In this document: positions 15,580-22,977 of the stretch, one piece after another | Position numbering within the stretch: position 1 is the first letter of the stretch | How the letters are laid out: each line of letters starts with the position of its first letter | From: C7867-002 sp964646515 | Lineage (GTDB): Bacteria > Patescibacteriota > Minisyncoccia > Phycocordibacterales > PALSA-1337 | DNA: 33,207 bases | Reading direction: 5' to 3' | Assembly (NCBI GenBank): GCA_964646515.1 | Contig: CAZYES010000010.1 | Span: forward strand, 1-33,207 | Program-made: the position numbers and the translations under genes | The notes under the pieces: generated by a model | Database searches by the model: none | The model's input: only the letters and a program-made list of their open reading frames with translations | What the model was told of the DNA's origin: nothing

Positions 15580-17036
15580 ATGAAATACATTCTCTACTGT
15601 CGAAAATCTACTGAATCCGAAGACCGCCAAGTCCTTTCGCTTGAATCCCAAGAAAAGGAGCTTATGAATATTGCCAAGAACAGTAACCTCGAAGTGATTG
15701 GCACATTCAAGGAAAGTAAATCCGCCAAAGCTGAAGGTCGTCCTGTATTTAACCAAGTCTTGAAGCTCATCACCTCCGGCAAAGTAGACGCAATCATCTG
15801 TTGGAAACTGGACAGGTTAGCCCGCAACTTCATTGATGGTGGTAAGGTCATTGATCTACTCCAGAAAGGCATCATCAAAGAAATCCGCACCTACGAAACG
15901 ACACATCTACCAACTGATAACGTGCTTCTCTTGGCTGTTAACTTCGGTATGGCCAATCAATACATCCGAGATTTGAGTACCAATGTCAAACGAGGCATCC
16001 GGACCAAACTGGAAAACGGTCAGTGGCCTAACTATGCTCCATTTGGCTACAAGAACGACAAGGCTGACAAGACGATTAAGATTGATACGAAAAGATCACC
16101 GTATGTTAAGCGAATATTTGAATTATCTTCAACCGGAGCATATACCTTGAAGCAAGTTGAGGATATTCTGTACCAAGAAGGCTTGAGAACCAAAGGCGGC
16201 TTCAGATTGAAAAAGTGCCAGATCCATCGTTTTCTGCAAAACAAATTTTATGTCGGTTTCATGGAAAAAGACGGAAAGCTGTATCCAGGAAAGCATAAGC
16301 CGATCATTTCTCAAACCCTATTCGATCAGGTACAGGAAATCCTTAACCGAAAAAGCTGCCCGAAGCCTCAAAAGCATTTCTATTCCGCTCGGGGATTTCT
16401 AACCTGCGCCTCCTGTGGTTGTATGCTTACCGCCGAAACTCAAAAGGGCTTCGTTTACTATCACTGTACGAATGGTAAGGGCAATTGTGAGGAACATAAA
16501 TCATATCTGAAAAATACTGATGTTGATCTGCTTCTTTCCAATCTGTTCAATAACCTAAAATTCGACGAGGAATATATTGAAATGGGCTATGAAGCTTACA
16601 AAGCTAGAAATGACAGCAAAAACAATTACGCCAAGTCTTCATTAGAAAGCCTCTCAAACGAATTAAACGCCCTTACGGACAAAGAATCCCGTCATATGTC
16701 TCACAACTCATTACAGAGTCAATTTACAGGCAGAAAAAGTTAGAGATTGAAAACCAGAGAGCCACGCTCAACAACCAGATCAAGGAAATTCAGTCAAAAG
16801 GTGGCGTATCCGAAGTTACTCTCGAACAGATCAAGAATGTATTTCTGGAAGGAAGCAGAGCCGCGGAAAAATATTTGCTCGTGGATGAACAAGAAAAACG
16901 AAATATGTTGAAAAAGTTACTCTCGAACGCTTCAGTCAAAAACAAAAGTGTGGCTCAATACCTGTTCAAAAATCAATATCAGGTGCTTGCTTTGGCACCT
17001 AAAAACAGTGATTTGAATACGATGCGGACGGGGTGA
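15580..17036 (+). pseudogene. Large serine recombinase, frameshifted
   Basis: A site-specific recombinase of the large serine (resolvase/integrase) type. The N-terminal catalytic domain begins MKYILYCRKSTESED with nucleophile Ser10, and contains CWKLDRLARN. A Recombinase domain follows (APFGYKNDK to FYVGFMEKDGKLYPG), then a zinc ribbon (CASCGCML... YYHCTNGKGNCEEH). The first frame stops at 16741-16743. The expected coiled-coil continuation, LITESIYRQKKLEIENQR to LFKNQYQVLALAPKNSD, is intact in another frame up to 17036. The shift lies near 16687-16701, where a few residues also seem lost. The final codons and TGA come from the 176-bp repeat. It was probably the island's integrase and is now inactive, unless a sequencing error caused the shift. 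Confidence 0.82.
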
Positions 17037-17199
17037 GATTCGCCCTCGGCTCTCGCTCGCTACCCGCTCGCTCGGCCTGGGCACCGCCTCGCGGCTCGGC
17101 CTCGCTAGGCCTCGCACGCTCCGGCGTTCGAATCTCACCTCTTCTCGCAATGATGCTTCACTCGGATGCCGTTTAGGCATCCTCGTGAATCATTGCGGA
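17024..17199 (-). mobile_element. R element copy B, inserted at tRNA-Ser(TGA)
   Basis: The element fills the gap between the tRNA-Ser 3' end and a duplicate of its tail. The 19-nt GCGGACGGGGTGAGATTCG occurs at 17024-17042 and again at 17195-17213 inside the tRNA, a 171-nt period. On the minus strand: a long hairpin (arms pairing CGCAATGAT with ATCATTGCG, apex GGATGCC/GGCATCC), a segment GGTGAGATTCG (17129-17139) that is perfectly complementary over 11 nt to the tail at 17032-17042, the core AACGCCGGAGCG, the hairpin CCGC-GAG-GCGG, GGTGCCCAGGCC, AGCGGGTAGCGA and GAGAGCCGAGGGCGAATC leading into the tail. No coding capacity. Confidence 0.85.
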
Positions 17200-17282
17200 C
17201 GGGGTGAGATTCGAACTCACGGTGCCCTTGCGAGCACGACAGTTTTCAAGACTGTTGCCTTAAACCACTCAGCCACCCGTCC
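17196..17282 (-). tRNA. tRNA-Ser(TGA)
   Basis: An 87-nt class II tRNA: acceptor GGACGGG/CCCGTCC, anticodon loop CTTGAAA (anticodon TGA, reading UCA and related Ser codons), long variable arm, T-arm GTGAG-TTCGAAT-CTCAC, discriminator G. CCA is not encoded. Its 3' tail is the insertion site of R copy B, and the gene itself remains intact. Confidence 0.93.
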
Positions 17283-17349
17283 TTATCATGCCATAATATG
17301 TAAAAATCTATTGTTTTGCAATGGTTTTACTGTTATTCTTTGTAAGATC

Positions 17350-17769
17350 ATGAACGGTGATTCAACAAAAAAAGTCGGGTCAGGACGCATTTTGGGGATT
17401 GATTATGGTTCCAAGCGAATAGGCGTGGCGCTCTCTGATGAAAAGAGACAGTTTGCTATTCCGCTAAGTGTGGTTGAAAATAATCATGATCTCTTTGCCA
17501 AGATAGAAAAGATTGCTACTGACAATGAAGTAAAGGAGATTGTCGTCGGCGAGTCTCGTAATTACAAAGGCGAGCCGAATATGATCTTTTTGGATAGTAT
17601 GGAGTTCAAGAAAAAAATGGAGCAGAGCGGATTTACAGTATATTTAGAATTAGAATTTATGACTAGTGTGCAAGCAGAAAGGATTCAAGGCAAAAACGAG
17701 ATGAGCGACGCTTCGGCCGCCGCTATTATATTGCAAAGTTATCTGGATAGAGAGAAGGACGCTGTATAA
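17350..17769 (+). CDS. ruvX: Putative pre-16S rRNA nuclease / Holliday junction resolvase YqgF
   Basis: A 139-residue RNase H-fold protein of the YqgF/RuvX family, which matures the 16S rRNA 5' end and has been proposed as a junction resolvase. The first catalytic Asp is in ILGIDYGSKRIGVALSD. Then come IVVGESRNYKGE, the Glu-containing strand VYLELEFMTSVQAERIQG, and DASAAAIILQSYLD with the last acidic residue. The start at 17350 is chosen because earlier in-frame starts run through the tRNA-Ser gene. Length is normal. It lies next to DedA, with no shared operon signal. Confidence 0.9.
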   Translation: MNGDSTKKVGSGRILGIDYGSKRIGVALSDEKRQFAIPLSVVENNHDLFAKIEKIATDNEVKEIVVGESRNYKGEPNMIFLDSMEFKKKMEQSGFTVYLELEFMTSVQAERIQGKNEMSDASAAAIILQSYLDREKDAV

Positions 17770-17851
17770 GGTCGTTATAGAGTGGACCCTTTTTGTGAAT
17801 CGGCAGATTGGTCCTTGTACCTAGTTCCATGTACCTGTAGACTATCAAGCA

Positions 17852-18463
17852 ATGACTTCATTTATCAATACTATTATTGATCCACAGAACCTGATAGCCA
17901 CGGTTGGAATTTTTGGCATTATTGTTGTGATTTTTCTAGAGACTGGCGCTTTTTTTGGTTTCTTTTTCCCAGGTGATTCACTTTTGTTTACTGCGGGGTA
18001 TCTCGCTTCACAGGGTTATGTTTCTTTTGGGTGGCTACTTTTGGGAACGTTTATAGCTGCGGTTATTGGCGATAGTGTCGGTTACGCTTTTGGTAAGAGG
18101 GTTGGACCAGCGATTTTCAGCCGTAACGATTCGGCAGTTTTCAATAAGAAACATATCTTGAGAGCACAAAATTTTTATGAAAAACATGGACGCAAGACAA
18201 TTATTCTAGCTAGATTTATACCAATTATTCGGACTTTCGCTCCTATTGTCGCGGGCATAGGGAAGATGGAATATAGGAAATTTATTTCTTACAATATCGT
18301 TGGTGGATTTTTGTGGACTTGGGGTTTACTTTGGCTGGGGTATGTTTTTGGCTCATTGATTCATGATCCAGACAAGTACATCATACCGGCGGTGCTTGTC
18401 ATTATCTTTGTTTCTGCCACGCCGGCATTGAGAGAGTTATTCAGGAAAAGGAAAGTTATGTAG
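17852..18463 (+). CDS. DedA-family membrane protein
   Basis: A 203-residue polytopic protein of the DedA/VTT (SNARE-associated) family; members act in phospholipid or polyprenyl-phosphate flipping and envelope homeostasis. The signature is clear: FLETGAFFGFFFPGDSLLFTAGYLAS with the conserved Glu and the F-[FLP]-P-G-[DE] loop, GDSVGYAFGKRVG, then FYEKHGRKTIILARFIPIIRTFAPIVAGIGKM with its conserved Arg residues, and the helix GGFLWTWGLLWLGYVFG. A TAGACT box lies shortly upstream. The next gene follows after 12 bp but has its own predicted promoter. Confidence 0.92.
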   Translation: MTSFINTIIDPQNLIATVGIFGIIVVIFLETGAFFGFFFPGDSLLFTAGYLASQGYVSFGWLLLGTFIAAVIGDSVGYAFGKRVGPAIFSRNDSAVFNKKHILRAQNFYEKHGRKTIILARFIPIIRTFAPIVAGIGKMEYRKFISYNIVGGFLWTWGLLWLGYVFGSLIHDPDKYIIPAVLVIIFVSATPALRELFRKRKVM

Positions 18464-18469
18464 TATAAT
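18440..18469 (+). promoter_or_regulatory. Predicted leaderless promoter of pilMNO
   Basis: A weak -35 TTCAGG, 18-nt spacer, then a perfect TATAAT (18464-18469), followed by 6 nt and the pilM ATG. The predicted first transcribed base is the A of the start codon. It overlaps the end of the DedA gene. Confidence 0.55.
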
Positions 18470-18475
18470 TGTTCT

Positions 18476-19456
18476 ATGCACACATCTGTTTTTTTCAAAT
18501 TATTCCCGCCCCCCAAATTCATGGTAATGAAACATGCTGGTCTCGATATTTCTGATGATGCTATCCGATTTGTACAGTATTCCTCTACTCATAGGGGTAG
18601 AAGCATAGAAAAGTATGCCAGCGTCAATATTCCTGAGGGGGTTATCGTTGGTGGAAACGTTAAAGACGAAAGTGTTTTGCAAAAAATTTTGCAGGATTTT
18701 GATAAGAAACACAATCTTTCTTACGTTAAGGTTTCTGTCCCAGAAGAGAAGGCGTATCTCTTTCAGACCGAAGTGCCGGCTTCTGACTTCAAGGGTATAC
18801 GCCAGAACATTGAATTCAAATTGGAGGAGAACGTCCCCCTGTCGGCTTCTGACGCAGTTTTTTATTTTGATATTATTCCGACGACAGCAGTCGATGGCCC
18901 GATGAAGGCAAGCGTATCCGTTGTTCCAAAGAGTTATATAGAACATTACCTTCAGTTACTTCGTGGCACTGGCATATTTCCAGTAGCTTTTGAGGTTGTG
19001 CCAAAAGCTATTGCTCGGGCGATTGTGCCGTCAGAAAGTGATAAAGTGGAGATTATCGTGAACATCATGGGTTATAAGACAGGTATATACATTGTTTTTG
19101 GCGGGGTTGTTTATTTTACTTCCACGATAAATTGGGGCAGTCTGACAAACCCCAGCGACCAGTCTGGCAATTCATCTTCCGATGTCTCCATTCTCACCAA
19201 AGAGATTGACAGGATTCGTTCGTATTGGATGTCGCTCGGCATCTCTTCCACGTTTATTGAAAAGATAGTTTTGGTTGGAAATAGCGCCCTATTCTACGAG
19301 AAAGTCTTGAGGGGGCACCTTACGGACCAGAAGATACCACTTTCAGTGGCCGATGCTTGGCAGAACATATTTGATATAGATAAATATGTACCCCCAATAT
19401 CCCGGGAAGATTCTTTAGAATATGTTGTGGCGGCTGGGTTGGCGATGACCACTTGA
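18476..19456 (+). CDS. pilM: Type IV pilus assembly protein PilM-like
   Basis: A 326-residue actin-like fold protein of the PilM family, the cytoplasmic member of the pilus alignment complex that binds PilN. The phosphate-1-like motif AGLDISDDAIRFVQYS lies near residue 22. Further on are KVSVPEEKAYLFQTEVP, IRQNIEFKLEENVPL (typical of PilM) and a C-terminal KIVLVGNSALFYE phosphate-2-like segment. The order pilM-pilN-pilO that follows supports the call. The first in-frame ATG fits the perfect -10 box placed 6 nt before it. CPR cells commonly keep type IV pili for attachment, which would be this cluster's role. Confidence 0.85.
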   Translation: MHTSVFFKLFPPPKFMVMKHAGLDISDDAIRFVQYSSTHRGRSIEKYASVNIPEGVIVGGNVKDESVLQKILQDFDKKHNLSYVKVSVPEEKAYLFQTEVPASDFKGIRQNIEFKLEENVPLSASDAVFYFDIIPTTAVDGPMKASVSVVPKSYIEHYLQLLRGTGIFPVAFEVVPKAIARAIVPSESDKVEIIVNIMGYKTGIYIVFGGVVYFTSTINWGSLTNPSDQSGNSSSDVSILTKEIDRIRSYWMSLGISSTFIEKIVLVGNSALFYEKVLRGHLTDQKIPLSVADAWQNIFDIDKYVPPISREDSLEYVVAAGLAMTT

Positions 19457-19468
19457 TTACTTACTTTT

Positions 19469-20005
19469 ATGTTACATACACTTCTTCCAACTTCAGAGAA
19501 AAAAATCTTACGACACGAGTATCAGATTCGGGCCCTTGTGGTTTTGTCCTTCATTGTCTCTGTTGCCGTTTTGATCGGTATTGTTGCCTTGTTTCCGACT
19601 TTCGTAAAGGTCTTTCGCGAAGGACAATCATTGGAGAACTCTTTGGCGTCTGTGAGCATCGATGAGGAGCCAAGTGGAGAGGTCGATTGTGAAAAAGATT
19701 TGAAGAGTTACAACCTTTTACTCTCTGCCCTTGTCAGTGAGGTTGATTTTCCGAGACTGTCTACATTCGTGGAAATGGTAGTGGCGATTCGTCACGATGT
19801 CATACTAGATTCTGTATCAGTCGCCAAGTTGGCAACTTCTAGTGTTGCGATTATGGTCAACGGCAAGGCAAACACTCGTGATTCGTTAATTACTTTCAAA
19901 AAGAGACTAGAAGAAACAGATATGAAAGTTGATCTGCCTGTTTCAGCTCTTGCCAAGAGTAGAGATATTAGTTTCTCAATGAAAATCACAAAATCAATTC
20001 GATGA
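19469..20005 (+). CDS. pilN: PilN-like type IV pilus assembly protein
   Basis: A 178-residue bitopic protein: a short cytoplasmic head (LPTSEKKILRHEYQIR), one membrane helix (about 22-45, LVVLSFIVSVAVLIGIVALF), then a periplasmic-type domain with a ferredoxin-like pattern ending in ISFSMKITKSIR. Sequence identity to PilN is not obvious by eye; the call rests on topology, size and its place between pilM and the pilO-like gene. Its TGA overlaps the next ATG (20002-20005), so the two are coupled. Confidence 0.68.
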   Translation: MLHTLLPTSEKKILRHEYQIRALVVLSFIVSVAVLIGIVALFPTFVKVFREGQSLENSLASVSIDEEPSGEVDCEKDLKSYNLLLSALVSEVDFPRLSTFVEMVVAIRHDVILDSVSVAKLATSSVAIMVNGKANTRDSLITFKKRLEETDMKVDLPVSALAKSRDISFSMKITKSIR

Positions 20006-20568
20006 AGAAGATATATAAGCACACAACTTTTTTGATTTTTGCCATCAGCGTTACTATTTTTGTGATTATGATATATGCCTATATGCATTATAAAATTTCT
20101 ATTTTGGTCGATGGCATTACCGCAAAAAGGGAAGCTCTACTTACTGCTGAATATAATGAAAACCACGAGAAGGAGGTTCTAGACATTTATAAATCAACGA
20201 TTGCAAAATGGTCTCGTCTGCCTGACTACTTTGTCCCATCAAATCGTGTGGTTGGTTTCATAGAAGCTATTGAAGCTATTGGTTCTAAAACTGGTGGCAC
20301 GGTCTCCATCTCCTCTATCGATGCAGACAATCTAGAAGCTACAACTACTGGTAAACTTGGCAAGATTCGCGCCCATGTTGGTGTCGGTGGTTCTTGGCCA
20401 GCAGTTATGGGTGCTTTGAAATTGGCGGAAGTCTTACCATATCAGGTTTCTATTGATAACGTAAGTTTTGCCGTTTCTACTATTAATAGTGATGAAAAAA
20501 TCAAAGAGGTTAAACATGGCTGGAAACTTTCTTTTGATATTGTGGCTACGGAGATTGCGACAAAATAA
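20002..20568 (+). CDS. pilO: PilO-like type IV pilus assembly protein
   Basis: A 188-residue bitopic protein with one N-terminal helix (about 9-27, FLIFAISVTIFVIMIYAYMHY), a short coiled-coil-like stretch rich in Ala, Glu and Asn, and a C-terminal globular domain (GFIEAIEAIGSKTGGTVSISSID, then VMGALKLAEVLPYQVSIDNVSF). This is the PilO plan, and it is coupled to the preceding PilN-like gene by an ATGA overlap. PilN and PilO form the inner-membrane heterodimer of the pilus machine. Identification rests mainly on order and topology. Confidence 0.65.
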   Translation: MKKIYKHTTFLIFAISVTIFVIMIYAYMHYKISILVDGITAKREALLTAEYNENHEKEVLDIYKSTIAKWSRLPDYFVPSNRVVGFIEAIEAIGSKTGGTVSISSIDADNLEATTTGKLGKIRAHVGVGGSWPAVMGALKLAEVLPYQVSIDNVSFAVSTINSDEKIKEVKHGWKLSFDIVATEIATK

Positions 20569-20569
20569 T

Positions 20570-20920
20570 ATGCATATCTTTAAATCAAAAAATAAAAATG
20601 GGTTCACAAAAAATAGTAAGCAGAGTTTTTTTTCGTGGAGCGGAGCTTTTCGGTTGGTCGGTAAAGATCCTTTTGTAGATTGGGTTATTATCTTCGCAGT
20701 CGGATGTATAGTGGCTATTGTGCTTGTATACGTTGGAGTTGTCGCCTATCTCAACACAGATGAAAGTCTGGAAAAAGTTCCTACTCCAAAAGGCAGTAAT
20801 ATTTCTAGTCTTGTTGATATCAAGACTTTGGACAAAGTAATCAATAAGTTTGAGGCGCGGAGTATAGAGAATACTGATCTCTCGGATGGGTATATGGGTG
20901 TAGGCGATCCGTCACGCTGA
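20570..20920 (+). CDS. Small bitopic membrane protein at end of pil cluster
   Basis: 116 residues, starting one base after the pilO-like stop (TAATATG); an earlier in-frame start inside pilO is rejected. A basic cytoplasmic head (KSKNKNGFTKNSKQSFF) is followed by one membrane helix (about 42-64, WVIIFAVGCIVAIVLVYVGVVAYL) and a short polar outer tail. It may be a PilP- or minor-pilus-related subunit by position only; no motif confirms it. It closes the four-gene unit. Confidence 0.6.
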   Translation: MHIFKSKNKNGFTKNSKQSFFSWSGAFRLVGKDPFVDWVIIFAVGCIVAIVLVYVGVVAYLNTDESLEKVPTPKGSNISSLVDIKTLDKVINKFEARSIENTDLSDGYMGVGDPSR

Positions 20921-20997
20921 TTTGCGAGATATCGTGCTCATTTTCATACTCTTGGTTATTTGGTTATTATGATTTAATATGATACTTTTCCCATATT

Positions 20998-21069
20998 CCC
21001 CTTGTAGTTCAATGGATAGAACAGCGGACTTCTAAGCCGTTGATGGAGGTTCGATTCCTCCCGAGGGGA
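20998..21069 (+). tRNA. tRNA-Arg(TCT)
   Basis: A 72-nt cloverleaf: acceptor CCCCTTG/CGAGGGG, D-arm GTTC/GAAC, anticodon loop CTTCTAA (anticodon TCT, reading AGA/AGG), T-arm GGAGG-TTCGATT-CCTCC, discriminator A. The last anticodon-stem pair appears as A-G. CCA is not encoded. Its tail is duplicated 171 nt downstream, at the far end of an R element. Confidence 0.92.
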
Positions 21070-21241
21070 CAAAAATGAGCGAAGTGAATTTTTGGACCCG
21101 AGAGCGAGGCACCTGCGTGCCTCGCGTGGAGGAAGCGAACGGCGGAGCGATGCCGAGCCAGCAGGCGAGGCCGCGAGGCGGTGGCCAGCCCGAGTTAGCG
21201 GGTAGCGAACGAGAGGCGAGGCCGATTCCTCCCGAGGGGAC
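21070..21241 (+). mobile_element. R element inserted at tRNA-Arg(TCT)
   Basis: The 19-nt CGATTCCTCCCGAGGGGAC occurs at 21052-21070 in the tRNA and again, perfectly, at 21223-21241. Between them, in the tRNA's own direction, lie a strong hairpin GCGAGGCAC-CTGC-GTGCCTCGC (21104-21125), then GGAGGAAGCG (21128-21137) which is complementary at 9 of 10 positions to the tail at 21223-21232, the core AACGGCGGAGCGATGCCGAG (21138-21157), the CCGC-GAG-GCGG hairpin, GCGGTGGCCAGCCCGAG, AGCGGGTAGCGA and GAGAGGCGAGG joining the tail. Core-to-tail distance equals that of the Ser element. It is non-coding and lies just upstream of the ribosomal promoter. Confidence 0.85.
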
Positions 21242-21255
21242 CCAAATACAAATAG

Positions 21256-21284
21256 TTGACGCTGAACATTACTTTTGATAGCAT
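21256..21284 (+). promoter_or_regulatory. Predicted promoter of the ribosomal protein/secY operon
   Basis: TTGACG (-35), a 17-nt spacer, TAGCAT (-10), located 14 bp past the R element's tail. It leaves a leader of about 90 nt before rpsN with two small hairpins, including TACCT-TCG-AGGTA near 21330-21342. The leader could hold a ribosomal-protein feedback site, but no known binding motif is visible. Confidence 0.55.
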
Positions 21285-21379
21285 GTGATCTACCTTAGAT
21301 ATTGAGGTAATTGAGTGATTGGAAGCGAATACCTTCGAGGTAGAGCTGACCAATCCACATTTTTGTTAAAAAAAAGGAA

Positions 21380-21565
21380 ATGGCAAAGACATCAACAATG
21401 GCACGATCGTTAAAGAAGCCGAAATTCAAATCGCGCGTGGTTCGTCGTTGTTTTAGATGTGGTCGAAAGCATGGGTACATGAGAGATTTTGACCTTTGTC
21501 GTATCTGTTTTAGAGAATTTGCCAACGAAGGCACTATTCCAGGTATAAAAAAATCATCTTGGTAA
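21380..21565 (+). CDS. rpsN: Small ribosomal subunit protein uS14, zinc type
   Basis: 61 residues, the short zinc-binding form of S14. The CFRCGRKHGYMRDFDLCRIC segment supplies the CxxC...CxxC ligands, followed by the FREFANEGTIPGIKKSSW tail. It binds the 3' major domain of 16S rRNA. It is the first gene of the cluster here; L5, which usually precedes it, is absent, so the spc operon is split at this point. No Shine-Dalgarno is visible. Confidence 0.95.
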   Translation: MAKTSTMARSLKKPKFKSRVVRRCFRCGRKHGYMRDFDLCRICFREFANEGTIPGIKKSSW

Positions 21566-21631
21566 TATTTGTCAGCGGATGAAAGCCAGGTTTATATTCC
21601 AAAAGGTCATAAATATCAAATCAAAAATAAT

Positions 21632-22024
21632 ATGGTAACCGATCCGATATCAGATTTAATAATTCGTTTGAAGAATAGTAGCGATGCTAGAAAGTCGTCT
21701 GTTTCCATTTCTTATTCCAAATTTGGAGAGAATGTCGCTCATGCCCTGAAGAAGGCTGGATATGTTCTGTCTGTTGAGAAAAAAGGCAAACCTTTTACTA
21801 GAGAGCTGATCCTTGGTTTGATTTATTCCGATAATGGCGCGCGTATACATGGAGTAGAACGTGTCTCCAAGCCATCGCGCAGAGTTTATTTGAGATCTAG
21901 TGATATTCGTGTCTATAGAAGTGGTTTTGGTAATAGCTTTTTATCTACTCCAAAGGGAGTGATGATGGACCAAGAAGCCAAGAAGAATAAAGTCGGCGGA
22001 GAACTCTTGTTCAAGATCTGGTAA
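21632..22024 (+). CDS. rpsH: Small ribosomal subunit protein uS8
   Basis: 130 residues, start at 21632 giving MVTDPISDLIIRLKNSS, the standard S8 opening; the longer reading from 21569 starts right after rpsN with unrelated residues. The C-terminal signature is largely kept (VYRSGFGNSFLSTPKGVMMDQEAKKNKVGGELLFKIW). S8 binds the central domain of 16S rRNA and in many bacteria represses its own operon. A 66-nt spacer follows rpsN. Confidence 0.94.
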   Translation: MVTDPISDLIIRLKNSSDARKSSVSISYSKFGENVAHALKKAGYVLSVEKKGKPFTRELILGLIYSDNGARIHGVERVSKPSRRVYLRSSDIRVYRSGFGNSFLSTPKGVMMDQEAKKNKVGGELLFKIW

Positions 22025-22036
22025 TTTTTCAATATT

Positions 22037-22570
22037 ATGTCAAGAATAGCAAAAAAACCTATAGTATTACCGGCAAAAACAGAGGCGTCCTTTTCTGGTG
22101 GTATTATGACTGTCAAAGGTCCTTTGGGAACATTAACCAAGATTTTCAAACCGCATATCAATGTGAAAGTAGAGAATAATAGTATTACTTTTGCCCTGAA
22201 CAATGAAACTCTACAAGCCAAGGCACTTTTGGGGACTTATGCTTCTCATGTGAAAAACATGATCGCTGGAGTGAACAAACTATACGAAAAGAAACTCATT
22301 GTTGAAGGTATCGGTTACAAGTCCGACGTCAAGGGCAAAGACTTGGTCATGGCTTTGGGATTTTCCCACTTGGTTAGTGTGCCCATTCCGGTCGATTTGA
22401 AGGTTACAACAGAAAAAAATAGTATAACTATTTCAGGAATTGATTGCGAAAAGGTTGGTCAATTCGCGGCACAAGTAAGAGCCATGAAGAAGCCTGAACC
22501 TTATTTGGGCAAGGGTATAAGGTATTCCAATGAAGTTATAAGGCGCAAACAAGGCAAAAAGGCAGCATAA
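22037..22570 (+). CDS. rplF: Large ribosomal subunit protein uL6
   Basis: 177 residues with the two L6 repeats. It begins MSRIAKKPIVLPAKTEASFSG, has TVKGPLGTLTKIF, then IVEGIGYKSDVKGKDLVMALGFSH, and the signature PEPYLGKGIRYSNEVIRRKQGKKAA at the C-terminus. It sits at the factor-binding region of the 50S subunit. Gene order and length are normal. Confidence 0.96.
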   Translation: MSRIAKKPIVLPAKTEASFSGGIMTVKGPLGTLTKIFKPHINVKVENNSITFALNNETLQAKALLGTYASHVKNMIAGVNKLYEKKLIVEGIGYKSDVKGKDLVMALGFSHLVSVPIPVDLKVTTEKNSITISGIDCEKVGQFAAQVRAMKKPEPYLGKGIRYSNEVIRRKQGKKAA

Positions 22571-22602
22571 TTTTTCGATTCAAACCTTTTACATTTAATT
22601 TT

Positions 22603-22953
22603 ATGAATATATTAACCACAAAGCACAAGATATTTGCACGAAGAAAGGCCAAGGTTCGCGCCAAGGTTCATGGCACGAAAGAGCGACCGAGGTTAGCGAT
22701 TTTCAAGTCCCACAAATATATCTATGCGCAAATTATTGACGATGACAAGGGTATCACTTTGGCCTCTTGTGATTCGCGTAGTGCCAAGGGCAAAACACCA
22801 GTTTCCAAGGCCAAAGAAGTGGGTGTGGAGATTGCCCAAAAAGCCAAAGCGGCCAAGATCGTAAAAATTGTTTTTGACCGATCGGGGTATCTGTATACTG
22901 GTAAGATAAAGATGGTTGCCGATGCCGCTAGAGAAGGCGGATTGGAATTCTAA
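22603..22953 (+). CDS. rplR: Large ribosomal subunit protein uL18
   Basis: 116 residues. It starts ILTTKHKIFARRKAKVRAKVHGTKERPRL, has the SHKYIYAQIIDDDKGITLAS segment, and ends VFDRSGYLYTGKIKMVADAAREGGLEF, all typical of L18. L18 binds 5S rRNA and brings it to the central protuberance. It follows rplF after 32 bp in the usual order. Confidence 0.96.
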   Translation: MNILTTKHKIFARRKAKVRAKVHGTKERPRLAIFKSHKYIYAQIIDDDKGITLASCDSRSAKGKTPVSKAKEVGVEIAQKAKAAKIVKIVFDRSGYLYTGKIKMVADAAREGGLEF

Positions 22954-22977
22954 ATATGAATTATCAAAAATAAAGCG

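Larger units (their letters stand above)
10331..17199. mobile_element. Integrated Rep/recombinase island bounded by 176-bp direct repeats
   Basis: Two copies of one 176-bp sequence, identical as far as I can compare by eye, stand at 10331-10506 and 17024-17199 in the same orientation. The right one runs into tRNA-Ser(TGA). Between them lie four unknown cargo genes, a ~350-nt imperfect palindrome, a small coupled ORF, an HUH Rep and a large serine recombinase whose stop codon falls inside the right repeat. This is the structure of an integrated plasmid-like element next to its tRNA site. Recombination between the repeats would release a 6,693-bp circle. Either the recombinase or homologous recombination through the repeat could have formed it. 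The frameshift in the recombinase suggests it is now fixed. Confidence 0.7.

Noticed and set aside
10331..17199. Insertion sequence or composite transposon ends
   Set aside because: The bounding repeats are direct, non-coding and carry a tRNA tail; no DDE transposase is present.
17185..17349. Longer ruvX reading with an N-terminal extension
   Set aside because: The extension is translation through the tRNA-Ser gene on the opposite strand.
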